Shown: piece by piece, positions 10,501 to 21,321 of the stretch
Numbering within the stretch: position 1 is the first letter of the stretch
Layout of the letters: every line of letters begins with the position of its first letter
From: Linum tenue
Taxonomy: Eukaryota; Streptophyta; Magnoliopsida; Malpighiales; Linaceae
Assembly (NCBI GenBank): GCA_946122785.1
Contig: CAMGYJ010000010.1
Location: 32,839,608 to 32,903,607, forward strand
Reading direction: 5' to 3'
Length of the DNA: 64,000 nt
Notes under the pieces: generated by a model
Told to the model about the DNA's origin: nothing
Databases searched by the model: none
The model's input: the letters and a program-made list of their open reading frames with translations, nothing else
Made by a program: the position numbers and the translations under genes

Positions 10501-11399
10501 CGACGGCGAGCAACCCACTCGGTAGGTCAGAGGCGATCCCAGGACGGCGGCGGCTGGAGATAGGAGGATGGTGATGGGGGAAGACGCCAGAGGAGTACGA
10601 CGGTTGTAGGGATGGAGGCGGCACAAGTGGAAGGCGTGGATGAAGAGGGTGGAGAGGGGTGATGGCGGCGGCGGGAGGAAGAGGAAGATGAAAATGGGGA
10701 GGCTTCTGGTGAAAATGAAATCAAAATGGAAAGGGGTTCCAAATGGAGAGAGAAGGAGACGAAAGAAAGACAAAAAATGGCAATTAATTGCACATTTGGG
10801 GGGTGCTTTTTCCTGGTTCCCCAAGTTTTTTCCTGGTTCCCCAAGTTCTTTCCCTTTTCAATGTGGGTGAGAGAACCAAAATTACAAGATTAAAAAAAAA
10901 TAAAAAACAAGTTTAATTAATACTTGCCAATGATTAAAAATAAAACTGACCAATCAAAAGGAGGGTGTCGAAAATCACTACCCCTTTAGGGGTTAGCATA
11001 GTATCCGATCCCGGAAAACCCCCAACTCACAATCCATTCTTTAACACTAATCCATATTAAATTGCGAATATGAGAGCTAATATATTAATTAACAATAAAA
11101 CCCTACAAACCCAACAGAAGTATTAAAAAAAACCCGGTTCCTCAAGCTCAAACAGCATCCAAACAAAACACAAAAACCAGCAATGTAGAGCGTCATTCTT
11201 TACAAATACCAACCGTGGCATGGTCCTCGAGCCTAGGAGTGACGTAACCCGTGAGAGGGAAATCCCTTTGACCGAGATTGGGGCTCGACGAACCAGAACT
11301 TCGGGCGGAGCTGGGAGGAGCTGCAGCTGGTCGGAGGAGGCGTGGAGAAGCGAGGTGAGTGAGGCGGCTGCGGGAGGACGCAGTGACTACCTTCAACAT
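7547..11399 (-). CDS. LON1-like protein with only the Lon N-terminal (substrate-binding) domain
   Basis: Read right to left, exon 1 begins at the ATG at 11399 with MLKVVTASSRSRL, like the mitochondrial presequence of plant LON1. Later exons are 9309-9225 (less sure), 9119-9051, 8920-8762, 8624-8547, 8422-8381, 8306-8214, 7982-7881 and 7780-7547. From 9119 on every exon is phase 0, has GT and AG borders and is free of stops (258 aa). Recognisable LON pieces in order are GRPLFP, RAPYVGVFLLKDEP, NRLHQVGTLAG, LVGHGRLRITEM, VSEDPLIVKVDHLK, EVLAELN and VHKRLKLALDLVK. After that the frame diverges and stops at 7547, only 470 bp from the PLD stop, so there is no room for the AAA+ ATPase or Ser-Lys protease of a true Lon. 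The expected segment between SMNRVPFIE and LIRRLDFSRLADHGAAI is also shortened. A Mutator-like fold-back element lies between exons 1 and 2, and that junction is unresolved. It could be a domain-only paralogue or a decaying copy. Confidence 0.75.
9338..10990. mobile_element. Mutator-like fold-back element with about 740-bp inverted arms
   Basis: The left arm (about 9338-10083) is mirrored by the right arm (about 10231-10990) with near-identity over its whole length, starting from GTAGTGATTTTCGACACCC at the outer ends. The arms differ mainly by a 20-bp duplication in the right one (about 10808-10850). Each arm ends inward in four to five copies of a 20-bp unit, GGTACGTGTACCAGTGGAGT. The loop (about 10084-10230) has no coding sign. 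Flanks GGTTAGCGT (9329-9337) and GGTTAGCAT (10991-10999) look like a 9-bp target duplication with one mismatch, as expected for Mutator-like elements. The GC-rich, CT-rich middle of each arm resembles captured 5' leader or coding DNA. Open frames here are mirror images of each other and are not counted as genes. The element lies in the LON1-like gene between exon 1 and exon 2. Confidence 0.8.
10001..10085 (+). repeat. 20-bp tandem repeat in left arm of fold-back element
   Basis: Four full units and part of a fifth, each GGTACGTGTACCAGTGGAGT with one variant (GTATACC), run from 10001 to 10085. The mirror array in the right arm is at about 10231-10320. Each unit holds a near-palindrome, GGTACGTGTACC. 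Confidence 0.9.
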
Positions 11400-11829
11400 T
11401 GAGATGGAATGCAAATTGGCAGATTTGATTAGGGTCTTCGGTTGCAGAGATAATAGACGAAGACGACCGCGAGGGCAAGGTTCAGTAAAAAAGAAATGAT
11501 GATGATGAAGTAATAAAATTTGTACTTGGGTAACTAGTCAGGGCCCCGGCCAGTTGGCCGAGTTCATTTGCCAATTACGTAAACAACAATAGCTATTGTA
11601 TACGAGATATGTGTTTTTTTGTAGTATGAGAAATTTTGATTTGTTCAAATACTTAAAACATTCAAATTAATTGGTAGTATAAGAAAATCAAAATTATTTT
11701 AGTAATTCAACCATTTTATTTTAGTAATGTTTTCTGACACTCTAACTGACTCATCGACTAAAATGTCTTTATGAAAAATGAAAGAAAAACATTATGAAAG
11801 GGATTCGGCTCTTAATTCAAATCACCCTT
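11400..11829. other. Upstream region of the LON1-like gene
   Basis: The CG-rich stretch just beyond the ATG at 11399 is probably the 5' leader of the LON1-like gene. Around 11533-11566 lies a GGGCCC-centred motif (minus strand GGCCAACTGGCCGGGGCCC) similar to one at 47779. Sites of the TGGGCC/GGGCCC type are common in promoters of plant genes for mitochondrial proteins. Beyond about 11580 the sequence is AT-rich and I see nothing more. Confidence 0.35.
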
Positions 11830-13560
11830 TTGTATACGCATCATCGTCAGAGATTACTACAACTTTTCTTTTCGTATATCATCAATAATAATATCTTCGT
11901 TTGAAATATGTTCCTTCACTGTAATTGAAATAGAGATCACCATAAACATGATTCACAATATCAACAATATTATCTCCTTCAAGCAGAATGCTCAAAGAAG
12001 TTGGAGTTGAGATAATTGACTCCCCACAAACACTGGATCCCACTCCATCACCTATATGCAAAATCCATTTGTTGAATTCTTCAATCTAAATAACTTCTTC
12101 AAACCCACAAATTTTTAGGCAGAATCGCATGTTTTGAGAGTGATAAATACAACCTTTTGATAAAAGAATTTACAATATCTGCTCGGGGTTCCTTAGTAAT
12201 TATTGGTAAAGTTTGTCGAAAATCTCCACCGAACACAACATAAATTCCCCCAATGATCATGTCTTGTCTATTTGGTTGTTTCACTTGCAAAAAGTCTTGA
12301 GATTTCTATCTGGTGCTTCAATATTATGCTTATGAGCCATAGGAGCTTCATCCCAAATAATAAGGGGAACTTTTTGAATCAATTATGCTAACTTGCTTTC
12401 GTGTTCAATATGTCATGTTAATTTTGAGTAACAGTTAATTAGAATACGGAATCGAGAATGAACAGTTCTACCTCCAACCATTAGCAAAGCTACAATGCCA
12501 TGCGAAGCAATCCACGACACTACTTTCTTTTTCTGGTCGTAACTTCAAACAAATAAACTTCCAAATAAATGTTTTCCGCGTACCTCAAATCAACAAAAAA
12601 GCGATTTCGATTTTCTTCCTCCACATCCCGAATAATTTCAACGAATGCCTTCATTTTCTCTGAATCAATTTTGGTTTCAACGTATTTACTTCTTCAGTAA
12701 ATCTTATGGATAGTAATTTAAGTATTTAACTCCTCAACGATCATTCAATTTTGAGAATTTAATCTCATAGCTCCATATGGAATAGGCGTAGAGGTTTCCA
12801 AACTTTATGCAATAGTTTATCTATATCCATCGAGTATATATGTTTGATCACATCAGTAAAAAGTTACAAATTGGATAAATTTAACTATCTCCTTCAATTG
12901 AACGTGATATCATCACTCAATAATTCCCAATTTCTCATTTAAAAGATTGCACATCAGACATTTGATAGTGAATAAGAATTGTGACAAATAGATTCCTTAC
13001 TTTATATCTAGAACCACAAAAGGCAATTTCCTTCAAGAAGTCACTTCACTCATCATCTGCCAATAACCTAAGAGCAAAAGACATTTTTTGAAAGGAATCA
13101 TGTACTCCACCATTAACTGTTCTAATTTCTCTATAAGATGAGAAACCTCTGGCTAAATGCAGCGACTTGCGAGCATAAAATACAATCTTCCAATACACAC
13201 CTTTTTCTTTCTCATCTGGCGCATTCTCAATTTTTGGTCCATATGAAATATTGAGGGAACTCTACAAAGAATATTTGTATGCCTTAGAAGAATGAGCATT
13301 GCTTTTCATCCATGGCAATAAAATTCATATTTTTTTTATGATAGTATTTTCAGTTGTTTGGTTCTCCTTCATTATTACTTAATTCTCCATATGCTTGTGA
13401 CATACGCAACATAGAAGGTGAACTACATCTACTATCAAACTTAAAAATTCTCTGACATGCTTCGCCTGATGTTATTAGCAACTGTCTAGAAAAGCTTTAA
13501 TCTCTTCAATACAAACGCAAGTTGCTGAGATTTTCAATGGCGTTGGGGTTGTGTTTCATT
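11830..13560 (-). pseudogene. Decayed Helitron Pif1-like helicase
   Basis: On the minus strand several pieces of a Helitron RepHel helicase can be read in different frames. One is a segment around 12290-12100 with the motif GGIYVVFGGDFRQTLPII. A Walker-B-like LIIWDEAPM lies near 12340. Upstream pieces include IASHGIVALLMVGGRT (about 12500) and EEENRNRFFVDLR (about 12600). Stops and frameshifts separate them. Motif III-like GGDFRQ and the order of blocks fit Helitrons. I do not see the Rep (HUH) domain or the terminal TC and CTRR ends, so element limits are unknown. This is an inactive remnant. Confidence 0.75.
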
Positions 13561-15666
13561 ATCACCTAGTACTTTAACATACTTGAACCAATACTTGATA
13601 GCACAAAATAAAATAGTAATTTAATCATATAACTCGAAACATTCAAATAATGCAATAATAAAGTAACAAAAATCTATTGAAATCTTAAAGGGTTATATAT
13701 TTACTTTTAAAATTTGGTTTCACCATATTTTAATCTATATATTTCCAAATGGTAACAATTTGGAAGTTTGGTGATAATTTTATTCTCTTGGTTGAGCGAG
13801 TAGCGAGTTACTATGTCGAAAATAAAAATATGTAGAAAAATCCTAAACAATAAACACACACGTCTCACACTATGCTATATAATTCAAAAAACCATTTTCC
13901 CTAACTAAAAATAATAATTTAGTAATATAAATATTAATAATAAAACACTCCTAAGAGCATACACATCAATGCATTGTTTTTTTAATTTCATTAGTGCTTT
14001 TTATTGCCACCTAAACTTTTTTGCAATCAAACTTACATTACTTTCATTGGCATAACTTGCAATTGCATATTTGAGTCCAATTTATTTTTTTAATAAAGTA
14101 AAAAAGGAAGAAAAAACTTAATAAAAAGTTATGGATGTCTATCTCGGAATCGCAAATGGAATTGTATAAAATGGTAGCTTGCATTATTGCAATTGACACT
14201 TCCATCAATGCAATTAAAAGTGTAATTGCATTTCTATTGCCATGTCGCTACTTTGCAATTCAATGTGGTAGATTGATGTGGATGCACTAATTCTAACCCA
14301 TTAGAATATAGTTAATCGTATAGCAGCTTGATACCGATGATGATATATTAAATACTTCGTTACAATGATAATACCAACAACGAATGGAAAAATGGGAAAT
14401 ATTTCAAGAGAAAAAACAAACTGCAGGAGACATCATCATAGTCTCGGAGATGTTTAAAAAGAATGACCCCTCGTCAAATTATTTGCTTACAACAGCATAT
14501 TCAAATCCTCTAGATCGCTGCCTTCGAGGAGTGAGGCTCACAAAACACATCACCCGAAGATTATTGCAAAGACTATCAGCAAGTTTGGTGGACGTTAACA
14601 ATCTATTTTTTTGAGTCCGTATATATTTTCCTAAATAACACGTGGGATTGACAGATATATAATGGTAAGATTTCTAGCATTATGAAATAAAAACACATGT
14701 ACTTACATTTAATTTTTTATGATTGAATTGAAATACTATTTAATTGTTTGGATGACTCACCGCATGGTCTTTGAAACATCAAACTACAAAGAATAAACAC
14801 AAATAATAATATACAAAAATAATATGCACCTTTGATTAACCAACCCATAACCTTGGACACTTAAGTAACCATCCTATTCATATTCTCCTGCTAGTATAAT
14901 AATATAAAAATCATATGCATATTTGGTTAACGGTTACATGGATAACTGATTAAACAGTAAACGGTCGGCTTAGCAGCCAAATTTAGCTAATTAATAACCA
15001 ATGGTTAAACAGTTATAAGTGGCAATTAACTGACTAACTGATTATTACCATCCTCATAGTGAGGAAAAAATAATAGGCTTCGATGAACCGCATGCATAGG
15101 CAAAAAAAAAAAAAAGGGGATGTTTTGGACTTGCCACATAGCTCGACAGCAATCGGTAACATTTAACATTCCATGTAAATTGACGGGGGTTCATGAGTTG
15201 AGTAATTGTTGTTGTGTCTCTTATTTTTGTCTGCTTCTTTAATCAGATTTGACGGTAGAATGGTGTTAGTGTGTACTTGTGTTGTATTGAGTTGATTATG
15301 GATTGATATCTATGTTCAATTATTTTTTATACAATGATAACAACTTTAAAAAGAACACATATGAATACGGTTAATCGAAAAATAATCGAGAACCGACAAT
15401 ACAAATACGATAATCCGGTTAATAGAAAAATTAATAATTGTATAATTTTTTTATACAATTATTTTTTAAACTTACTGAACCACTTGCTTAACGGTAATCC
15501 GGTTAATCGAAAACCGACAATACGAATACGGTTAACCAACTAATATAAATGATGCAATTAATGATAAGTACAAAGTTGTTAACAATTAACCAAAAATTAA
15601 CTAAATGGTTCTGATAATAACTGAAAGGAACTAATTGCCAGCCTTATTCATATTCATATAATATAT
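13561..15666. other. AT-rich intergenic stretch with one MITE-like inverted repeat
   Basis: This stretch is mostly AT-rich sequence with no recognisable gene. It contains a MITE-like pair of ends (13954-14288, listed separately) and one open frame at 14384-14614 of 76 codons that I do not recognise. Between about 14920 and 15600 there are scattered copies of a GGTTAA-type word (for example GGTTAATCGAAAA) suggesting an old degenerate repeat. Confidence 0.5.
13954..14288. mobile_element. MITE-like element with GCAT-CACATCAAT ends
   Basis: The left end AGAGCATACACATCAATG is mirrored at the right end by AGTGCATCCACATCAATC (minus strand), 335 bp apart. The inside is AT-rich and noncoding. I could not find a clear target duplication, so superfamily (hAT is the likeliest) and exact ends are uncertain. 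Confidence 0.5.
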
Positions 15667-15931
15667 GGCAAAAGCTAGCGTACGTTGGGCGTACGCTCTA
15701 CACTTGTGTTCACACTTGGTTTTGCACTTCAATATATTTCGCTGAATTAGAACTGCCAATTTTTTTTTTTAGATTGAATGAATCTTGTGGCTTGGGCTAG
15801 AGAATTAGGGACGAGTTCACCCGTTAGAGAATAGGGTATAGTATCATACCCCAAACTCCGATTAATTCTTGCTCTAAATAGTAAAACTCGACGTGCGTAC
15901 AATGTACGTCTGACGTACGCTAGCCTGAACC
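15667..15931. mobile_element. TA-flanked fold-back element, GCTAGCGTACG-end type
   Basis: The ends mirror each other: GGCAAAAGCTAGCGTACG on the left and GGTTCAGGCTAGCGTACG on the minus strand of the right end. Both outer flanks are runs of TA. The interior at about 15828-15880 carries the core AGGGTATAGTATCATACCCC followed by AAACTCCGATTAATTC and TCTAAATAG. This core recurs in the elements at 20893, 21322 and 21740. No coding capacity is visible. Confidence 0.75.
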
Positions 15932-15958
15932 ATATATATATCTTGCGTCCCTTGCGTA

Positions 15959-16471
15959 TAGGGATGGCAAAAATATCCGTAACGGTGGATATCCGCTCGA
16001 ACCCGGCCTAATCGGGTAGGGTAAAACCCAAACCCGAATATTGCGGGTAATGGGTGGGCATGGATTTCTCAATATCCAACCCGAACCCGCCCGATTATAC
16101 ACATACATATGTATTTTGTCTAGAAATAGTCATTGTTTTCTAACATATTTTATATTTAGCATATAAATATAATATTTTCATGAAATTGTGTTGTTTTAAT
16201 TAATTTTCTTCATTCTAGTGAATTATTGTCATACTTTTCCTCTTGCGTAATGTGAGAATACGTGTGAATGTCAACATATTAGTTGGAGTTATGAAGAGAA
16301 ATCATTACCCATGGATAACCGTGGATACCCGAAACCCGAAGGGGGATGGGCATGGTTTTAATTTTCTACCCGTTTCATATGTGGGTATGGGTATGGGTAA
16401 AACCCGAAGTACTTTGGGTAGGATAACGGATATGCACTATCCGTCCCCGACCCGACCCATTGCCATCCCTA
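15959..16471. mobile_element. Nonautonomous hAT element, perfect 8-bp target duplication
   Basis: Terminal repeats TAGGGATGGCAA (left) and TTGCCATCCCTA (right) are flanked by identical 8-bp copies of CTTGCGTA (15951-15958 and 16472-16479), which is diagnostic of the hAT superfamily. The subterminal arms are rich in GGGTA and ACCCG words that can fold back on each other. There is no transposase. Related elements lie at 37637-38054 and 42244-42925. Confidence 0.92.
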
Positions 16472-16479
16472 CTTGCGTA

Positions 16480-18941
16480 AGCTAGCCACACGCCTAGAAA
16501 CTATAATAAGTAATCAAAATAATTACACTCCTAATTTGCACCTGCTTTGGCCGCCTAAAATAGGTAGAGGGCCTGTGGCCCATTTGTTTTACTTAAAGAA
16601 AAAGACCAAAAGCTCCTTCCGTGGCTTGCGCAGGAGCCAGGAAAAGGGAGATTGATTGGGTGCTCAAGGGGAACTTCTATATAGTTATGGTTAGATTTCA
16701 TTTGACTTCAAGTAAAACTGAACGGGCTGGGTCCGGTTAAGGCTGTGGGCTAATTGGGCTGGTTCCTTTACATCAGTAAGCAAAACAACCGTGGGCTTGA
16801 GAACATTTGGCCCACAGAGGAAATAAAAAATTTATGGCCTTAGAGTGTTTTTCGACTTCTGATGTGGTTGCCCGTTTTAGCGGGAATTTTTCCATCTTTA
16901 TCCCTCTGTCGTCGACTGCAAGCGGTCTCCCTCCCTCTTTCTCTTGCCATCCCGCAACTCATTCCCTATATCCCCTCTACCCTAATCCATTCTCGTATGA
17001 AACTGAATTAGAAGAGAATGACAACAGGATAAGGGCTTTTTCGCTTCTTTTATCTCTTCCTCGACGAATCGAAGGCCTAACGAAGGTTAATAGGAGCAGG
17101 TCTGATCTTCTTGTCCGCAGGGTCATTCTGGACAGAGGAATTGGGAGGAAGGTTTGGGGTTCGTTTCTAAGGTGGGTCGGCGTCGAATTGAGGAGGTAAC
17201 AGAGGCTGCTTGCTTTGGTCTTCTTCTCATCCTCTTTCCCCGTCTTTTATCTTTGTGGATTTGCTTTCTCTCCTCCTATCTGTTTTGTTGGATAACGAAG
17301 ACGATGAAGAAGAAGTAGAAGGTTGCGGAGGAGACAGGAGACAATGACAAAGAAGAATGGGGAGGAGAACCGAGAATCGGGCCACATTCCTCTTCCAGAA
17401 AAGGAGAGGACGCAAGGGAACAAAGAAAATCAAACCTTTTCTCTTGCCAGAGCTGACCAGTAAGGTCTCTTTCCTTTTTTATTTTAGAAAACTCTCCTTT
17501 ATCTCTAACTTCCTCTCTTAGGAATGGAAAAAGGACCAACCCAATTCTCCGTAGTGATGTTACTGCACAATGTAACCAGATCAAAGGGGCATCGTTGGGC
17601 TTTCTATAACCAACAAGAAATTTACAGCACTGGAGACAATTGACTATCGCTGTAGTTGATTCCTCATTTTCCCTCATCTTCCATCCACTTTCCTCCTTTT
17701 GCATATGAAGGAGTTGTCGTTGCAGTTCAATTTCAGTCCGGTGATGACCATGGTCTCCTTGGATTAGATCTTGCAGCACCTTCCAGAACTAAGTTGCCCT
17801 CGGGTCATCAACAAAGATGCCACAATCGGTTTCCTCACAGGGTTGGTAGGTTTGGACTGAATTGCATCTCTCGGATATCGATTCCCCCAGTGAATAACGT
17901 CTCCGCACATGTGGGTTGCTGCAACGTTTCCTTCAGAAATTCGCTTCACCCACTAGATTTCACCCCTTATTCTGCCCACTGGATTATCGCCTGCCAATTT
18001 CATCAATGAAGAACGACTCGAAACACGATGGACCACCATGGTGAGTACTAATAGTATATGTTAGGATTTTAATGTTTGGTGTTTTATCTAGGCAACCATC
18101 GTGAGGTTTGACATAGTCCAAACTTATGGATTTTGGCATATCATCATCGCCTGGTGTTGAAGTTGCAGGGGTGAGGAGAGAACAACGTTGCTAGTTGGGT
18201 GGGGATTATCGAAAACAAACACGCTTAACAACACCATCGGTTAGTTTCAGACCATGCTCAAGAAACGAGGGTTCTTGGTCCCTGTAGAGGCAAGATGTTA
18301 CCTCTTGAAACACATAATGGAAGGCATGTGAATGGGCTCTCTCAAGGTTGAAGTAATGGATGATATGGTACTGATCGAATAGGTTTTTGTCTTTTCAAAC
18401 ATACATAATGGTTGGCTGATGAATTGGGGGAAGTGGAATGGAAATCAAGAGTTGCTAATGGAAAGAAGAGGGGAAGAAGGAAAGGGAAAACTGAATCAAG
18501 CTTTAAGCATGAAAATCATGTTGTTGAAGGTTTATATATGGTGAACGGAAAGTATTCTAAGAAGAAGTTGATGGAGATGAAGTTTATTAATAATGTAGAG
18601 CAAATGAGAATATGGAAGAGTATATACAATAGATTAGGAGTTGTTGCGTAGAGTTGTCTTGCTTAAGGAGCCAGAAGAACGTGTACCACCAAAATTGTGA
18701 TTCCTTGCTCTGTATGTGAAGCTGCTACTAGGGCGCCATATTAACTTGGTGAGTTTTTCATGCTAAGTTGAATTAACAAGAACAACTCTTCAGTTTGGTA
18801 AAATATTGTTTCTTGGTTCATTATGCACTGCTAAGCAAATGCCTACTGCTCTTCTTATTAGTTTGTCTTGGATTGATTCTTGAATTTCAACGGGATGACT
18901 TCGGTCAGTATGTGATTGCTGTTTTAATATTAATCTCAGTT
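16480..18941. other. Unassigned region with promoter-like start near 16700-16850
   Basis: GGGCTGG, TGGGCTAATTGGGCTGG, GTGGGCTT and TTGGCCCAC cluster at 16720-16815. These are site-II-like TGGGCY words typical of plant promoters, and they are followed by CT-rich sequence at 17220-17290 and 17660-17710. A transcribed plus-strand unit is possible. I cannot assemble a convincing protein: frames at 16807-17199, 17656-18009 and 18412-18651 have no recognised domain and no convincing splice sites connect them. It may be a noncoding transcript or an unrecognised gene. Confidence 0.3.
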
Positions 18942-18949
18942 GTCATTGG

Positions 18950-19788
18950 CAAAGCAGTCAAAATCGGGATTTTACCTAAAATCGAAAACTGGGGTAAAAT
19001 CGGAATCGTAAAATCGTAGGATTTTAAGTAACATATAGAATATAACATAACATATAATAATATTAATAAGATAAATAATTAATAACACAAAGACACAAAA
19101 CATTTAAGATGATAATTCACAAGATTTTTTTTTACAGGAGATAATTCTCAAGATTAATGTTCCAAAATCACTATTTTAATTGTTATTTAATGTGTAACTC
19201 AAAATAATTCATGATGAATGGATAGAGATCACGGGGTTTGGCTCTTGTTTTCATGTTGTGTCTAGGTAGTTTAACTCAAAATAATATTCCGACATCGTCT
19301 ACTAAGTATGATTTAAAACTAAAATAATTGAACTCCAATAAAATAAGTAATGCTAGTGGCTTGGTACAAATATATTCATTAATAAATTAATTAGTTAGTA
19401 ATGCTGTTAATTCTTACATACTTCCAATATTAGGATGATTGTTTTATCAATAAGTTAAATAGGTCGAAGGGAAAGGAATTAACGAGCCCTAATTTGGTTA
19501 TTTTTAAATTTTTAAATATTTTTCTAATAGAACAAATATCTGAGAAGATTCTCTTCATTGTCCTTTCTGCCGAAACAATTATGCTTCTTTTAAATTGGCT
19601 CAAACCACCTATTTTGTTCTCATACGATCAAAATCTCGATTTTGGTACGATTTTACAATTTTAACGATTTTAATCCCTATTTGATTTTAAGGTCCACCGA
19701 TTTTATAGCAAAATCAGGATCGGAATCCCTAAGTAAAATCCTAAAATCCTACGATTTTACGATCAAAATCCCGATTTTGACTGTAATG
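18950..19788. mobile_element. Nonautonomous hAT element rich in AAAATCG words
   Basis: The left end CAAAGCAGTCAAAATCGGG is mirrored at the right by CATTACAGTCAAAATCGGG (minus strand). Flanks GTCATTGG (18942-18949) and GTCATTGA (19789-19796) are an 8-bp target duplication with one mismatch, as for hAT. The subterminal regions repeat AAAATCG and CGATTTTA many times, a possible array of transposase-binding sites. There is no coding region. The same family recurs at 28881-29656. Confidence 0.8.
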
Positions 19789-19796
19789 GTCATTGA

Positions 19797-20631
19797 TACT
19801 TTTAATTTTTAGTTCCATTTTGGATTAATGATCCATTTGTACTAGCCGGCCTGCTAGATGTTTATGAAAATATTTTGGAGAATTGTTGAACCCGTCCGTT
19901 AGATGTTTATTTTCACTTGCAAGCAGCTGAAACTGACAAGTCTGCTTTTAGAATAGAAGGTGTCTGGTTATAGAACAGAAGGTGTATTAAGATGTTCTCT
20001 CTTGATGTGTTCCACCAGAATAGTTTTTAAAAGTAAACCTTTAGTAATAACCTTCGAAAGTTTACTCCTTTGTGTAGAAGATTAATTTGGCATGATTACT
20101 AAGTGTTCCGTTTAGGTTCTGAATTCTGGGTTAGTGTGTCGAAGACCAATTTATGAAAGCCTCTTCTATTTTCATTTCGTTCTTATTAATCTGATGGATT
20201 TTCCATGCATGTTTGCTGGGATGGATCTTTTCATTGTAGTGGAATGTCATTTCTACTAATAATGAGTTGGCACGTTTCAGGAATTGAAATGATCTCTGTA
20301 ACTGGAATTCATTGCTCATGTTTAAGTTGTCTTTGGGGTGTCCGACAAGTAAAGAAATAGCAGTCCAAATCCCTAAACCGAGTTTGGAACGTCAAGGATT
20401 ATAAACTCAACTTGATTCAGGTTAGTTCTCATTGTTCTCACTTAAAACACACCGTATGTGAGCATATTGTTGACTAGTTAGCCACTGTCCTTTCTACAAC
20501 AGTTAGCTTTAGTTGTTTTCCAAGATAGTTCATTCTTTTATATGACCCCTTGAATTGGATAATCAATGGGATAACTACTATACACTTGGCAGAAGCGGGA
20601 CGAATAGCTATGCTTCATACTTTGGGTGGTC
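19797..20631. other. Unassigned AT-rich sequence left of the Copia nest
   Basis: No gene or repeat is recognised. After removal of the nested Copia element this stretch would be continuous with 36646 onward. Confidence 0.4.
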
Positions 20632-20636
20632 TATTT

Positions 20637-20892
20637 TGTTGAATGGTGATTTGCAATTAACCTATCCCTAAACACTACACATGATAGGCCTCAACATTAT
20701 CAACAATGGATTAATTATTATTGTCTCTAATGATACATGTGAATGACCTATGGAAAATGAGTTGTTCACAAGTTGATGAGGTGATGTGAAGCTCTAGCAA
20801 CCAAATAATGGGATTGAATTATCACGTACAGCAAATGAAAAGGAGACAAGGGAAGTAATGCATGGGACATATATATATATATATATATATAT
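20637..20892 (+). repeat. Left LTR of old Copia element, first part (ends in (TA)n)
   Basis: Matches 36075-36328 of the right LTR and stops inside the TA run (20869-20892). There the chain of inverted-repeat elements begins. The LTR resumes at 30019. Confidence 0.85.
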
Positions 20893-21156
20893 GGTGATGA
20901 CTGGTGTATGCCAGACGTATAGTATACGTCAGGTGATCTAGCCGTTAGATGTAGTTAAATGAACTCCGACTGATCTCAACAGTCAACTTTTTTTTTCATT
21001 AAATCATACTTCGGGTTGAGGTTTAGAAAATCGGTGCCTAGGGTTTATCCATTAGAGGTTAGGGTATAGTATCATACCCCAAACTCGATTCAATTCATGG
21101 TCTAGATAGAGATATCTCACTAGTAGTAACTGACGTATAGTATACGCCTGACGTAT
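20893..21156. mobile_element. TA-flanked fold-back element, GACTGG-end type
   Basis: The left end carries GACTGGTGTATGCCAGACG and then TATAGTATACGTCAG. The right end mirrors this with CTGACGTATAGTATACGCC and CTGACGTATG. Both sides are long TA runs. The interior at about 21056-21115 holds the core GGTTAGGGTATAGTATCATA followed by CCCCAAACTC and TCTAGATAG, shared with other members here. Noncoding. Confidence 0.75.
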
Positions 21157-21176
21157 GTATATATATATATATATAT

Positions 21177-21294
21177 GGTGATGACTGGTGTACGCCAGGC
21201 GTATAGTATACGTCAGGTGATCTAGCCGTTAGATTTAGTTAGATGAGCTCCGGCCGATCTCAACGGTCAATTTTTGTTTTTCATTAAATCAAAC
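21177..21294. mobile_element. Half copy of the GACTGG-end TA-flanked element
   Basis: The sequence repeats the first about 118 bp of the element at 20893 almost exactly, then ends abruptly in a new TA run at 21295. The core and right end are missing. It lies between two TA runs in head-to-tail orientation with the complete copy. Loss by exchange between TA runs is a likely origin, though this is inferred. Confidence 0.7.
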
Positions 21295-21321
21295 TATATA
21301 TATATATATATATACATATAT

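Noticed and set aside
9453..10844. Several open frames with repeated Pro- and Ser-rich proteins on both strands
   Set aside because: They are mirror images in the two arms of the fold-back element and have no independent coding support.
7547..11399. Calling the LON1-like gene a functional Lon protease
   Set aside because: The Walker A/B ATPase motifs and the Ser-Lys dyad are absent, and there is no space for them before the PLD gene.
17276..17779. 167-codon minus-strand frame
   Set aside because: No recognised domain. The composition looks like the complement of CT-rich leader sequence, and no splice signals support it.
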